Part shown: piece after piece, positions 1 to 11,200 of the stretch
Layout: the number at the start of each line of letters is the position of its first letter
Position numbering within the stretch: position 1 is the stretch's first letter
Assembly: GCF_004000825.1 (NCBI RefSeq)
Contig: NZ_BILZ01000005.1
Location: 147,039-211,038, forward strand
Reading direction: 5' to 3'
Source of the DNA: Paenibacillus kobensis NBRC 15729
GTDB lineage: Bacteria; Bacillota; Bacilli; Paenibacillales; Paenibacillaceae
DNA length: 64,000 nt
Position numbers and translations under genes: made by a program
Notes under the pieces: model-generated
Seen by the model: only the letters and a program-made list of their open reading frames with translations
Told to the model about the DNA's origin: nothing
Database searches by the model: none

Positions 1-312
1 CGTTTTGAAATATAAAATTTTCTTCTGTTCATAGGTCCAAAAGATGCCGTCCGCGAAACGAAGCGCCAATTCGATTGCGGACATCAGCGCGACGAGCATC
101 AGCGTCTGCGGCCATCTCGCCGATTCGGTCAACTCACTCACGATCAAGTTCAAGAAGATCACGCTATTGAAAGGCTGGGCCGATCGCAGCGCAATAATCA
201 GAATGCTATTGATCACGTATGGTTTATCGAAGGTCCATATCTTTCGGTAAAGCAGATAAATATTCCGAAAATAAAAGAGCCTCTTGTTGGCTAACGCAAG
301 CCACTTCCCCAA
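1..312 (-). CDS. ABC exporter half-transporter, N-terminal part (cut by window edge)
   Basis: The reading frame is open from a TTG start to the left edge of the window, giving 104 codons. The TTG was chosen because a GGAGG ribosome-binding site lies 8 bases upstream and an in-frame TGA lies a little further upstream. The protein begins MGKWLALANKRLFYF and has hydrophobic stretches around residues 35-55 and 70-85, as in the transmembrane domain of an ABC exporter. No nucleotide-binding domain is within the window. It follows the other ABC exporter gene after a 39-base gap, so the two probably form a heterodimeric exporter for the polyketide product. The family call is by context and membrane pattern only. 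Confidence 0.6.
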   Translation of the reverse strand, partial: MGKWLALANKRLFYFRNIYLLYRKIWTFDKPYVINSILIIALRSAQPFNSVIFLNLIVSELTESARWPQTLMLVALMSAIELALRFADGIFWTYEQKKILYFKT

Positions 313-351
313 GTCGCTTCCCTCCGCTCGTCAAAGCGTGCACTAGACCGC

Positions 352-2142
352 TTATACCGTTTCCTTGTAATATCGCGCTTGAATTTCATACATGCTTTGA
401 TACAGCCCGTTCTGATTCAAAAGCTCAAGATGCGTCCCGTATTCCGCAATTTCGCCGTTATCGAGCACGACGATTTTATCGCTGATCGTGGAGCTGCTCA
501 GACGGTGCGAGACGAAGACGGTCGTCTTATCCCGAATGATTCTGGCGAACGTGATGTACATCTCGTTCTCGGCGATCGGAGACAAACTGGCGCTTGGTTC
601 ATCCAGGATAAGAACGGGACTATTCTTGTACATCGCCCTGCAGAAGATGAGTCTTTGCGCTTGCCCGCCGGACAGCTCTACGCCATCATCCTCGAACCTT
701 CTCGTCAGAATCGTATGCTCCTGATGAGGCAGCGTCTGAATTTTATCCCATAGTTTGTTTTGCTCCAGCAGCGAATAGACAACGTCATCGGAATCAGCAC
801 CATAGTTGGCGTCTTTGAACGTAATATTCTCGGATATGCTTGCGGAAAAGATTTTGAAATCTTGGAAGACGCTCGATAATGCGTGCATGTAGCTGTCATA
901 ATCATAGTCCTTGATATTGATGCCATTATAAAGAATAACGCCAGACGTGACGTCATACAGCCGCATGAGCAGCTTGACTAACGTCGTCTTCCCAGCCCCG
1001 TTCTCGCCGACAATGACAAGACATTCGCCCGGTTCGATGGTTAAATTGATATTACTGAGAATGAGCCTCGGATCATTCGGATAATGGAACGAGACGTCGA
1101 TAAACTCGAACCTCCCCGGTGCGCTGCCAGGCTCGATAAAGATCGGTTTGGTCGTCGCCCTCAGCTCGCTCTTCCGCCTCATGAACACAAAGAAATCATT
1201 AATATAGTTGTTAATCGTGTACAAATTGACGATATGGTCGAACAGTCCCCGGAAGCTGATGCTGAACTGCCGAATGCCGTTCATTAACACGATAAAGTTA
1301 CCGATCGTCAGCGCACGGAAGACGACGGCATAGGCAAGAATGACAAGAATGCCGAATTCCTGCGCCACGTTGATGCTTATGCTCGCGATCAATCCCCTTC
1401 TCTCATTCGTATTCGTCCTATTGAAATAGGAGAAAAATTGTTTGCGGTTGTCATCCCCCTTGCCCAGCACGAAATTCTTAAGTCCGAAAAGCCGGACTTC
1501 CTTGGCAAATTTCAATTCGGTCGCCAATTGAATGATATAACGCCATTTGCGATCGATAGGCAACGATTCCCGGTGGATCTGATAGTTCTTTCTCTGCACA
1601 CGCAAACTAATGACCGCGTTCACGACCGACACGGCCAATACTAATAGAACCAACAGCGGATTTAACAATGTAGCCAAGTAGGTAATGAAGGCCAATTGGA
1701 TGAGCGCAATGAAAATCCCGTTGACTGCCTCCAAATACCGTTCCAAATTATCGCCATTGGCGAGCACGAAAGAGGCTCGATTCATCTCCTGAATAATCGT
1801 CTGGTCTTCCGTGCATTTGTAGTCCATATCGATCGATTTCTTGCAGAACATGGCGGTTAGCGGAACGAGCAGCCACTTGGAATGGAGAGTCGTGGAGCTT
1901 TTCGAATAAATCTGCACATTGGTGACGACCAAGTTGACAGCAAACATGATCAACGTAATCTTTACGATATAATGCAATCCGTAATGCAGTTGAAGCGCAT
2001 CGAATAAGTACTTAAAATAAACGATCGTAACAAACGGGGCGATGGCATTGCTTAAAATATGTAGTAACGATACGAACAGGTAGAACTTGTTGTTGAGAAA
2101 CACCAGTTTGTATAAGCTTCCCATGTTTTTGATAATATTCAT
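352..2142 (-). CDS. ABC transporter, fused permease/ATP-binding (exporter type)
   Basis: A half-transporter of about 596 residues with an N-terminal six-helix membrane domain (about residues 15-320) and a C-terminal ATPase. Visible motifs are Walker A GENGAGKTT, signature LSGGQAQR, Walker B VLILDEPSASL and the switch histidine in SHRLSS. The frame is open further upstream, but the ATG at 2142 has a GGAG site 6 bases ahead and removes a proline-rich leader without membrane character, so it is preferred. It lies just downstream of the megasynthase in the same transcription direction and probably exports the product or gives self-resistance. The substrate cannot be read from the sequence. Confidence 0.85.
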   Translation of the reverse strand: MNIIKNMGSLYKLVFLNNKFYLFVSLLHILSNAIAPFVTIVYFKYLFDALQLHYGLHYIVKITLIMFAVNLVVTNVQIYSKSSTTLHSKWLLVPLTAMFCKKSIDMDYKCTEDQTIIQEMNRASFVLANGDNLERYLEAVNGIFIALIQLAFITYLATLLNPLLVLLVLAVSVVNAVISLRVQRKNYQIHRESLPIDRKWRYIIQLATELKFAKEVRLFGLKNFVLGKGDDNRKQFFSYFNRTNTNERRGLIASISINVAQEFGILVILAYAVVFRALTIGNFIVLMNGIRQFSISFRGLFDHIVNLYTINNYINDFFVFMRRKSELRATTKPIFIEPGSAPGRFEFIDVSFHYPNDPRLILSNINLTIEPGECLVIVGENGAGKTTLVKLLMRLYDVTSGVILYNGINIKDYDYDSYMHALSSVFQDFKIFSASISENITFKDANYGADSDDVVYSLLEQNKLWDKIQTLPHQEHTILTRRFEDDGVELSGGQAQRLIFCRAMYKNSPVLILDEPSASLSPIAENEMYITFARIIRDKTTVFVSHRLSSSTISDKIVVLDNGEIAEYGTHLELLNQNGLYQSMYEIQARYYKETV

Positions 2143-2231
2143 CTTCACTCCGCCAGCCTCCATCAACCCTCGAAGGGGAATACAGCCGGGCGGCTGCATT
2201 CCCTGCGAAGGATGCGTCTATCCCATACGTG

Positions 2232-5200
2232 TTATCCCTCAACCATATGGAATTTCTCCAACCTGTGATTCAAGTTATCGTTCTTAAAATCGTCCTGCAA
2301 AGCGGTAATCATCCGATCCAATATGGCCGCCGCCTCTTCATCGCTAACGTACTTCTTCTTGTACGAGGCGCATACCTCATATTTCTGGTTCACGTTTTTG
2401 ATTACGACGTCCAAAGCGAATTTCGGAATATTGACCGCATGAGGAATATCCTCCGTGCTTCTGAACTTCTTGAGCGAGCTGTCTTCGAAATCCAAGTAAA
2501 AGAAAAAGGCAGGGTTCGCGCTTTTGAAATCTTTGACGAGATGGTTATACGGATAGTATTGATTTTTAATTCCATCGACTGTCGTCTTCGACACATTCTT
2601 AATGTAGTCGCCTAATGACTGCTCAGGCTGAACATCCAGCCGCAATGGGATCAGGTTCGTGAACACGCCGATCGCATTTTTGAACTCCGGCAAATACCGG
2701 TTCAGCATAGGCGTCAGAACAGCAAGATCATTCCTTTGCGTCAGCTCCTGAAGCGCGATCCCGTAGGAAGCCAGCAGCATATTGAACATCGTCGTCTTTC
2801 TGGATTTCGCGAATTTGTGCACCGTATCGGTCAGTTCATCGCTCAGCACGATCGTCTTATGGCCGCAGGCCGCCTCGTCCGCCTCTTTGATTACAAGAGG
2901 ATTCGAGAAATCAAACCCTTTCAATCGTTTCGACCAATAATTGGACATATTCCTATATTCTTCACTAGCAAAGAAATTCCTTTCGAACTCTACATATTTC
3001 GCGTAAGAGTATAAAGGCGGCGCTGTCGATTTCGAGCTATACGCCTCCATCTGCTCGAGAAAAATCGTGGTCGAATACCCGTCCAGCAAAATGTGGTGCA
3101 CATCGAAAAATAGCAATTTGCGGTCCGGCGCCTCAAATAGCGTCAGATTAAACAGCGGGTATTGGTCAAGCTTGAACGTCTTCAAATGCTTCGAGTAGTC
3201 GATATCCGCAACGGACGCGACCTTGACACGCTCGATGGTGACCGGCTGAATCGGATGGACGACGCGCACGAGCTTTTTGTCCACCGGCTTGAAGGTGCTT
3301 CTCAGCATCTCGAACCGGTTGAAGAAGTCATTCGCGTTCTCGACCATGTTCTCGTACGTATCCTCGGAATGATCCGATACGAACCCGATGTTGTAGATCT
3401 GCTTGTTCGGCGACAGCCGGTAGTCGGCATAAATCCGTTCCTGCGGATTGCTCATCTCGCAATACTCGTAACCGGCTGGCTCTTCTTGGAGCGGACCGGG
3501 CTCCTGCGGAGCAGGCTCCTGAGCGCTCGGCTCTTGCGACTTGGACTTTGCCGCCTTCTCCAGACGGGTCGTGATATAGTCCGATAGGGTTTGAACCGAA
3601 TCAAACTCGAATAGGTCAGCGATTTTGACGATATTCGGATGCAGCTTATTGATGGTCTCGTGCATTTCGGTCAGCAGGATCGAATCGCCGCCCATTTCGA
3701 AGAAGCCTTCATAAATGTCCACTTCGTCGTAGCCGAGAATCGAGCAGTATATGCCGCCGATGTCCTTCTCGACTGGTGTGTAAATGCCCTCGACATTGCC
3801 TGTCAACGTATATTCCTTGGTTGGTGCCGGTGCAGGTGCTGGTGCTGCTGCTGATACAGGCGCCTCCAAGGGCTCCGGCTTATCTTCGATTTTAATCTTC
3901 GGCGCAATATATTCGGCTAGGCTGTGGATCGAATCGAATTCGAACAGGTCGGCGATTTTCACGGTACCCGGGTATTGCTTGTTAATGATTTCATGCATCT
4001 CGGTCAGCAGAATCGAGTCGCCGCCCATTTCGAAGAAGCCTTCGTAGATATCGACCTCTTCATAACCTAGAATTGCGCCATAAATGCTGCCGATCTGCCG
4101 TTCGACCGCCGTGTACGTGCCTTCTACATGGCCTGTCAGCTTGACCGTCGTTTCCGGTTCGCGAATCGGGCTCGCTTCGGGCTTAACGACAGGGATCTGC
4201 ATCGGCGCCAGACAGGCTGCCGCTGCGGCCACCTCATCCGTCTGTTTCGCATAAGCGGCCTGATAAAGCTTCGCCGTAAAGCCGGACGCCACCTTATTGC
4301 GGCTTTGCTTCACCAGCGAGAGGAGGTCGACGCTTTCATTGAACTGGCCAATGACGACGCGCTGCGGCTTGCTGCTCAGCAGCTCATAAAGAGCCGTTGT
4401 TGCATCGTGATTCGTGATCGCCTTCGTCGTCGTATCGTAGTTCGTCCCTTGTTTGTGGGCCATGCCGGTCTCTTTCCACGCGACCCAGTTGACCGCATAC
4501 GCAGGCTTGCCTTGTGCATTCAAGTAATCCGTATACGAATCCAAGAAAGCATTGGCAGCCATGTAGCAGCTTTGGCCCGGCTCACCGGCGTCGGTCACAT
4601 TGGAGGAATGCAGCAGCATAAAGTCGAGCTGATCCTGCTGCGTAAATATATCCAGGTTCCACGTGCCGAGCACTTTCGGAGCGAATACGTTCAAGAAGCT
4701 GCTCTTCTCTTTGCGAAGAATGAAGCCCGGTTCGATGACGCCCGCGCAATGGGCAATGCCGTTGATTCGGTTGTACTTGTCCCGAACGGTTTGCAGGACG
4801 CGCTGCACATCCTCGCTGTTGCTGATGTCGCATTTCATAATCTCAAGCGTTGCCCCGTTGTTCTTCATCTCTCTGAAGTCCTTAATGATTTCCTTGTAGC
4901 CGTCCTGCTCTTCGTAAGCGTTCCACTGCGACTCGTCAGGGAAGCCTTTGCGGCTTAACAGAATCAGGTTGCATTTCGCTTGTTTGCTGAACAGCTTAGC
5001 GTTCTGAACCCCGATCCCCGAAGTGCCGCCCGTCACGATGTACGTTCCGCCATCGACTAAGCGATTGGCCGTCTCCGGCGCAATTTCCGCAGCATCGAAT
5101 TGCTCCACATACGCTTTTCCTTGGCGCAGGCCGATGACATGCATATTATGATCGGCAAAGAGCTGATCGATGATGGCCTCGATAGACGTCTCCATATCCG

Positions 5201-8200
5201 TATCAATGGCACGGCAGCGAATATTCGCATTCTCCTGCTCAACGCTCTTGCCGAAGCTGAGCACGGTACCGTTGTGAGGCCATATGTCCCGCTCTTGACC
5301 CGAGATCGTTTGAGCGCAGGAAGCGACGATCGCAAGCTCGATATCCTGGTCAAGACGAGCTTTCACCACGCCTTTCACCAGATTGACGACGTTAAAGAAT
5401 CCATGCTCGAATTCGCCGTACAGCTCGTTCGCATCCTGCACCTTATGGTCGCGGTACGCGCCTGCATGGACGATTCGGCCAATCGGCTGCTCCGCGAGCT
5501 GCGAGAACAATTGTTTGAATTGATCGACGCTGTTCTCGATCCGGAACGTATCCTCGTCTGCTTGGACGAAGGAATCATTCGCTGCGAATACGTCCACGAC
5601 CCGGACTCCCTTGGCCCGCAAGCCTTTCGAAATCGGATGGTTCCCCGCTTCATCGCTATGGACGACTACGCAGGTCGTCCCCTGTGGCGGCAGACTGACC
5701 GGTACCGCATCCATCGGCACCCATGTTTTATGATGGAAGAAATGTTCATACGGGCTTTGTTCCTTAGAGGCCGCCTTACGGACCGCTTTAGGCGCCACCG
5801 GAATTTGATACCATGCATGTTTTCTCGCATACGGATATGTCGGCAGATGAAGCTTACGGTAAGCTTGGTTGTATAAAGACTTCCATTCAATGTTGGCGCC
5901 TCGAACGTAGCCAAGAATGATGGTCTGCCGTTCATCGTCCTTAAGCTCGCGGGACAATCTGCAATAGTGGTTCGATTCCTCGGACAGCTTCTGCTGTTCC
6001 TTCGACGTCAGCTCGTGCGGGAATTTTTCTTTCTTGCTCTCCGGCACGATGGCATAATGGCCGCTGAAGCACCAGTTATTCGCAATTCGGGCAAATGCGC
6101 CGTACGGCTGCAATTCGGTCAGCTTCGCGATTAGATCCTGTTGGCTGTAATAGACAAAGGCTAAGCGGTGCGCGTAATGCTTCCTGCCGATATTCAGCGT
6201 CGCCGCGAAGTCCGTCAAATTCACGTTTTTATGGTCGAGCAGATACGTGCGATACGAAGCGATTAATTGGAACACCTGCGCTTCGGTTCTCGCCGATACG
6301 GCAAAGATAAGCGGTTGTTTGCCCGCGCTTTGATTGTGGATTGGCTGTGCCTCCGGCGCTTCCTCCAGAATGAGATGCGCATTCGTTCCGCTCATGCCGA
6401 AGCCGCTGATGCCGACGATCGCTTTGCTGCCTTTCGGCTTAAGCGGCGTCGGTTTGTCCACGACATACAGTGGCGAACGAATGAAGTCAATGTTCGGGTT
6501 CGGCACTTGGAAGTGCAGCGACGGCGGAATGACTTTATTTTGGAGCGCGAGGATGATTTTGAACAATCCGCACATGCCGGCCGCTTCGTTGGCATGGCCT
6601 AGATTCGTCTTCACCGATCCGACGCCGCATATTTGCTTATCGCCTGTTACCGTTTCGAACGCGTGGCTGATTCCTTTAATCTCGATTGGGTCGCCAAGCT
6701 GCGTGCCGGTGCCGTGCGCTTCAATGTAGCTAATGTCGGTCGCCGTGATGCCAGCATCCTTCCAAGCCTTCTGGATCACTTCCGATTGAGCCAAATAATT
6801 CGGCGCGGCAATGCCGAAGGAGCTGCCGTCCTGGTTGATCGCGCTTCCTTTGATGACGGCATAGATGGAGTCGCCGTCCCGCTTCGCTTTCTTCAGCGAT
6901 TTGAGCAATACGACGCCTGCGCCTTCCGCAATCGCCGCCCCGCTTGCCTGATCCGAGAATGCCCGCGTCTTCTCTTCCGGCGATTCGAAGCCGACGCCGC
7001 TGCCATCCGCCAGCGGCGTGCCCATTAAGGAGGCTCCGCCTGCCAGAACCATGTCGCATTTGCCGAACCGGATTTGCTCGCATGCCATGTGCAGTGCGGT
7101 CAACGACGATGAGCAAGCCGTGTCGACGACCATGCTCGGCCCTTTCAAATCAAATACATACGCCGCGCGACTCGCAGTCATGCTCACTTGCCCGATCGGC
7201 AGCGCGTCGTTGAACAGCTTCGGATCGATTTCATACAGGAACCGGTTGTACGCATTGCCAAGATTCGCCGTGTAGCCGAGGAAAATGCCGGTATTCGTTC
7301 CTCTTACGCTGTCCGCGCCATAGCCGGCATCATCGATGGCATTCGAGCAGCATTGCAGGAAGATGCGCAGCACAGGATCAAGCAGCGCCGCATCCCGAGG
7401 CGAGATGCCGAAGAAAGCATGATCGAACGTGCTCACTTCGTCGAGATAACCGCTTCTGCGGAACTTGATATGCTCCTCGTCCATGCCGCGGAAGAGCAGA
7501 TGATTCGTAATGTCGGCGGCACGCTCCGACGGAATGTCCCGAACAGCGTTAATGCCGTTGATCAGCATATTCCAGTAGCTGTTCAAATTGTTGGCGGAAG
7601 GAAGCTCCATGCCCACGCCGATAATGGCAACGCCGTCTTCGTCGTCATATTCATCACGACGTTCGTCTCGGCGGCTAGACTCAGGCTCCGCCTCTTCCGA
7701 TCTCGCGGAAGCAGCCTCTAACCGCGACGGACTAAGCACCAGGCTGTCCACCAATGCCGGCCGCTCGCTTGCACAAGCTGCGACCGATTCTCGGCTTGCC
7801 ATCGGCTCGACTGCTGCTTCGCTACGTTCCGGCGCCGCATCTCCTGCTAAACTTCCGTCAAGCAGCAGCTTATTGTGGATGTGATCCGCCAGCAGTTGGA
7901 CCGTCGGGCAGGAGAACAGATCGGTGACCTGCAATAGGCCGGGATAGATGTCATTCAAATCTTTATATATGATGGACAACAGAATAGAATTCGCGCCCAA
8001 CTCGAAGAAATTGTGATGGACATTAAGCTCGGTATATCCGAGGTTTTTGCAGCAAACCTCAATTAATGTCCGTTCGATGTTGACGTAATCCTCGCTGTCG
8101 CTCGCCGCGCTCGTTCGAACGGCGCCCGCGTCGCTGGCAGCCGCTTCGAGCGCCGCAGCGATTGTCGATGAGAGCTGCATCGGATACGTCTTGAGCAGCA

Positions 8201-11200
8201 TCGAAATTTTGCTCTTCAGATTCAAGCGTGCGACGACGACAGAGCCGCTGCTATTGTGCAAGACGGCGAACAGCGCCGAGATCGCTTCTTTGGTCTTAAC
8301 CGCTTGAAACAGCGTATCGATCGTGAAATTGGATTTGACCGCCATGCCGATCTCCATCCATGTTGCCCAGTTGACCGTGATGCTCCGGCTGCCCGTTTCC
8401 TTGTTGCGGTAATCGCTGTAGCTGTCCAGATAGATGTTCCCCGCAATATAACCCGGCAGGTCGGCGCTGCTGAAGATAGTCGAGATACTGGAGAACATGA
8501 GGAAGAAATCGAGATTCTGCGATCTCGTCGCCTGATCCAGTACATTCGTTCCCACCAGCTTAGGTCCCAATATGCCGGTGAAATGCGCTTCGTTCAGCTG
8601 CTCGAACGTAATGCCGCCGCTTATTCCCGCGCCATGAATGACGCCTGTAATCATGCCGTACTTCGCGTTGATCGATTGGATCAGCGACTGTACCGCAGCG
8701 TCGTCTCCTATATCTACCGCATAATATTCCGCATGCTTGGCCCGGGATTGAAGCGACTGCAGGCGCTGGATTTTCTCTGCCATGTCACTGTCCGGATGGC
8801 GGCGTACGATCGCCTCCCATTCCGACGAGTCCGGAAGCGGCGTACGGCCGACCAGAATAACCGTAACATCCTTCGCCCGGTTCGCCATTTCCATCGCCGT
8901 CTCGTAGCCGATGCCGCCCAAGCCGCCGCTAATGAAATAGACGCCTTGATCTTTAATGACGAGCGAATTGCCGCTTGTCTGAACCTTCGCCTCCTGCAGC
9001 CCTTCGAAGAACCGCTGGCCGCTGCGGTATACGACGATATCCTTCTGGACGACGGCGTTAATCTCATCGACAATGGTCTTCCATTCCGTTACGGAATCCG
9101 TATCGATACAGCAAGAAACGATATTGTTGAACATCCGGTTGAGCGATTTGCATAACCCGAATACAGGCGCACCGTTCGGATTCAAGTACGTCTCTTGTCC
9201 GGTTACTTGGAAGCAGCTGTCCAAGATCGGAACGATTTTGATTTTGTTCTCATAGTTCGAGAACTTGCGATACAGAGCGACGATGCCGAGCAGCGAGATA
9301 TTGTGCAGCTGGAGCAGCTCTTCCTGCGAACGCGGTTCATTGCGGCCGAGCTGATTCGTAATGACGATATGCGTAATATCGTTGTAGCCGATATTGGCAT
9401 ACAGCTGGTCGAAATATTTCTCAATGCCGATCCGCTTTGCTTCGTCGGTATTGACGGTAATCCGGTCTACATTGTAAAAGCGCTGCTGCAAGCTGTCATA
9501 CAGCGGCTCGGAAGATGCGGCCGACGTATAATCAAGGAGCAGGCATCTCCCCGGATTCGCGTTCTTGACGATAGGGTCCGCCTGTACGAAGATTCTTTCG
9601 TAATACATGCCGTCAAGGTCTTCAGCAGGCACTGGCGACAGCACCGGCTCCGGCGACGCTACAGGGACAGGCGACGACGCTATTGTGCCTGATACAGCAG
9701 CCGGCTTTGCCTCCGCTGCTTTCGTCTCTGCTTGCGGAGACAGCTTCCGTTCCAGCTCCGCCCAGTCCCTTTGCTTCTCTTTCTTCGGCAGCCAGCAGCG
9801 GGTCGGCTTGAACGGATAATACGGAATCGGAATATGGATCGGTTCGATTCCTTGATAGAATATGCGCCAATCGATCTTTGCCCCATTGCTGTATGCGTCC
9901 GCCAGAAAATCGAGATCGGCTTTCATTTCCTCATGGACCGATGCCGATTGCGGATCCCCGCCGATGCCCGCAAGACAGGTATTGCAGCGCTTCAACGCCG
10001 CTCGAATCGCGCCGTAGTCCATTTCTTTCGAAGCGTTGCCATCGTTATAATAGACGCCCGCAATCCTGCTCCATTGGGATTCCTCGCTGCTTGCGAGCCG
10101 CGTTAACGCAGCTGCCAGCTGATTGCGGTTCTCGAATGCGACGGCAACCCGCTTCGGATAATGCGCCCGGTACAAATTGGCATTCGCGGCAAACTGATTC
10201 ACGTCGACGCCTGTCTCAGAGAATTCCTTGTATTGCGCAATCAAGGAAACCAAGCTTTCCATCGACTTGGCCGAAATAAGCAGCAGATCTTGGTCCGGCC
10301 CTTTCGCCGGTTCCGATTGATTGTCATACTCCTGCAAAATAACATGCGCATTCGTTCCGCTAATGCCGAATGCGCTGATTGCGCATGTTCTCAAGCCGTC
10401 CTTATGCCAATCACGCGTTTGATTATTGATATAGAAAGGCGAATCGCAGAAATCGATCTTCAGATTCGGGACGTTGAAGTGCGCAGCGCCCGGAATCTTC
10501 TTGTACTTAATGGCGGCCAACGCTTTAATAAACGATGCCACGCCCGCGGCCTCATACAGATGCCCGATATTGCTCTTCGAGGAGCTTAAGCCGCAAAATT
10601 GCTTGTGGTCCGTAAATTTCTCATAAGCGCTCGTCAGCCCCCGGAACTCGATCGGATCGCCCAGCGCCGTTGCCGTACCGTGGGTCTCGATGTAATCAAT
10701 CTCTTCCGGCGAAATGCCGGAGGCTCGAAGAGCTTCCAGAATAACCGTGGCTTGCGCCGCCGGGTTCGGTGCCGTAATGCTCGCGGAGGTGCCGTCATTA
10801 TTAATTGCGCTGCCTTTGATTACGCCGTATATGTAATCTTTATCTCTCTGCGCATCCTTCAGCGGCTTCAGCAGTACAACGGCGGAGCCTTCGCCGATTG
10901 CCGCGCCGCTCGCGGTATTGTCGAACGTTCTCGTTTTGTTGTCGTCCGTCTCGAAGCCTACATTCATATCGTCGTAAGCGACAGGGAATGAGTGCAGCCT
11001 GATGCCGCCCGCAATCGCCATCGAGCAGGTTCCGTTCTTGATGCTGGCGCATGCGTCATGAATGGCGACGAGCGAGGAGGAGCAGGCCGAGTCGATGACC
11101 ATCGTCGGTCCCCTGAGGTTCAGCAGATACGAAGCGCGCGATGGGAGCATGCACGGCATGTTGCCCACGTTCGAGTATTTGATGAGCTCTGGATTGTTGT

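Noticed and set aside
2143..2242. Longer N-terminus of the ABC exporter and a 76-codon frame across 2012-2242
   Set aside because: The region codes for proline/arginine-rich protein without membrane character, and the ATG at 2142 has the better ribosome-binding site.
4128..9692. Long open frames antisense to the megasynthase (for example 4128-4958, 5100-5876, 8256-9155)
   Set aside because: They mirror the codon pattern of the well-supported minus-strand gene, have no ribosome-binding sites, and translate to arginine-rich protein with no recognisable motif.
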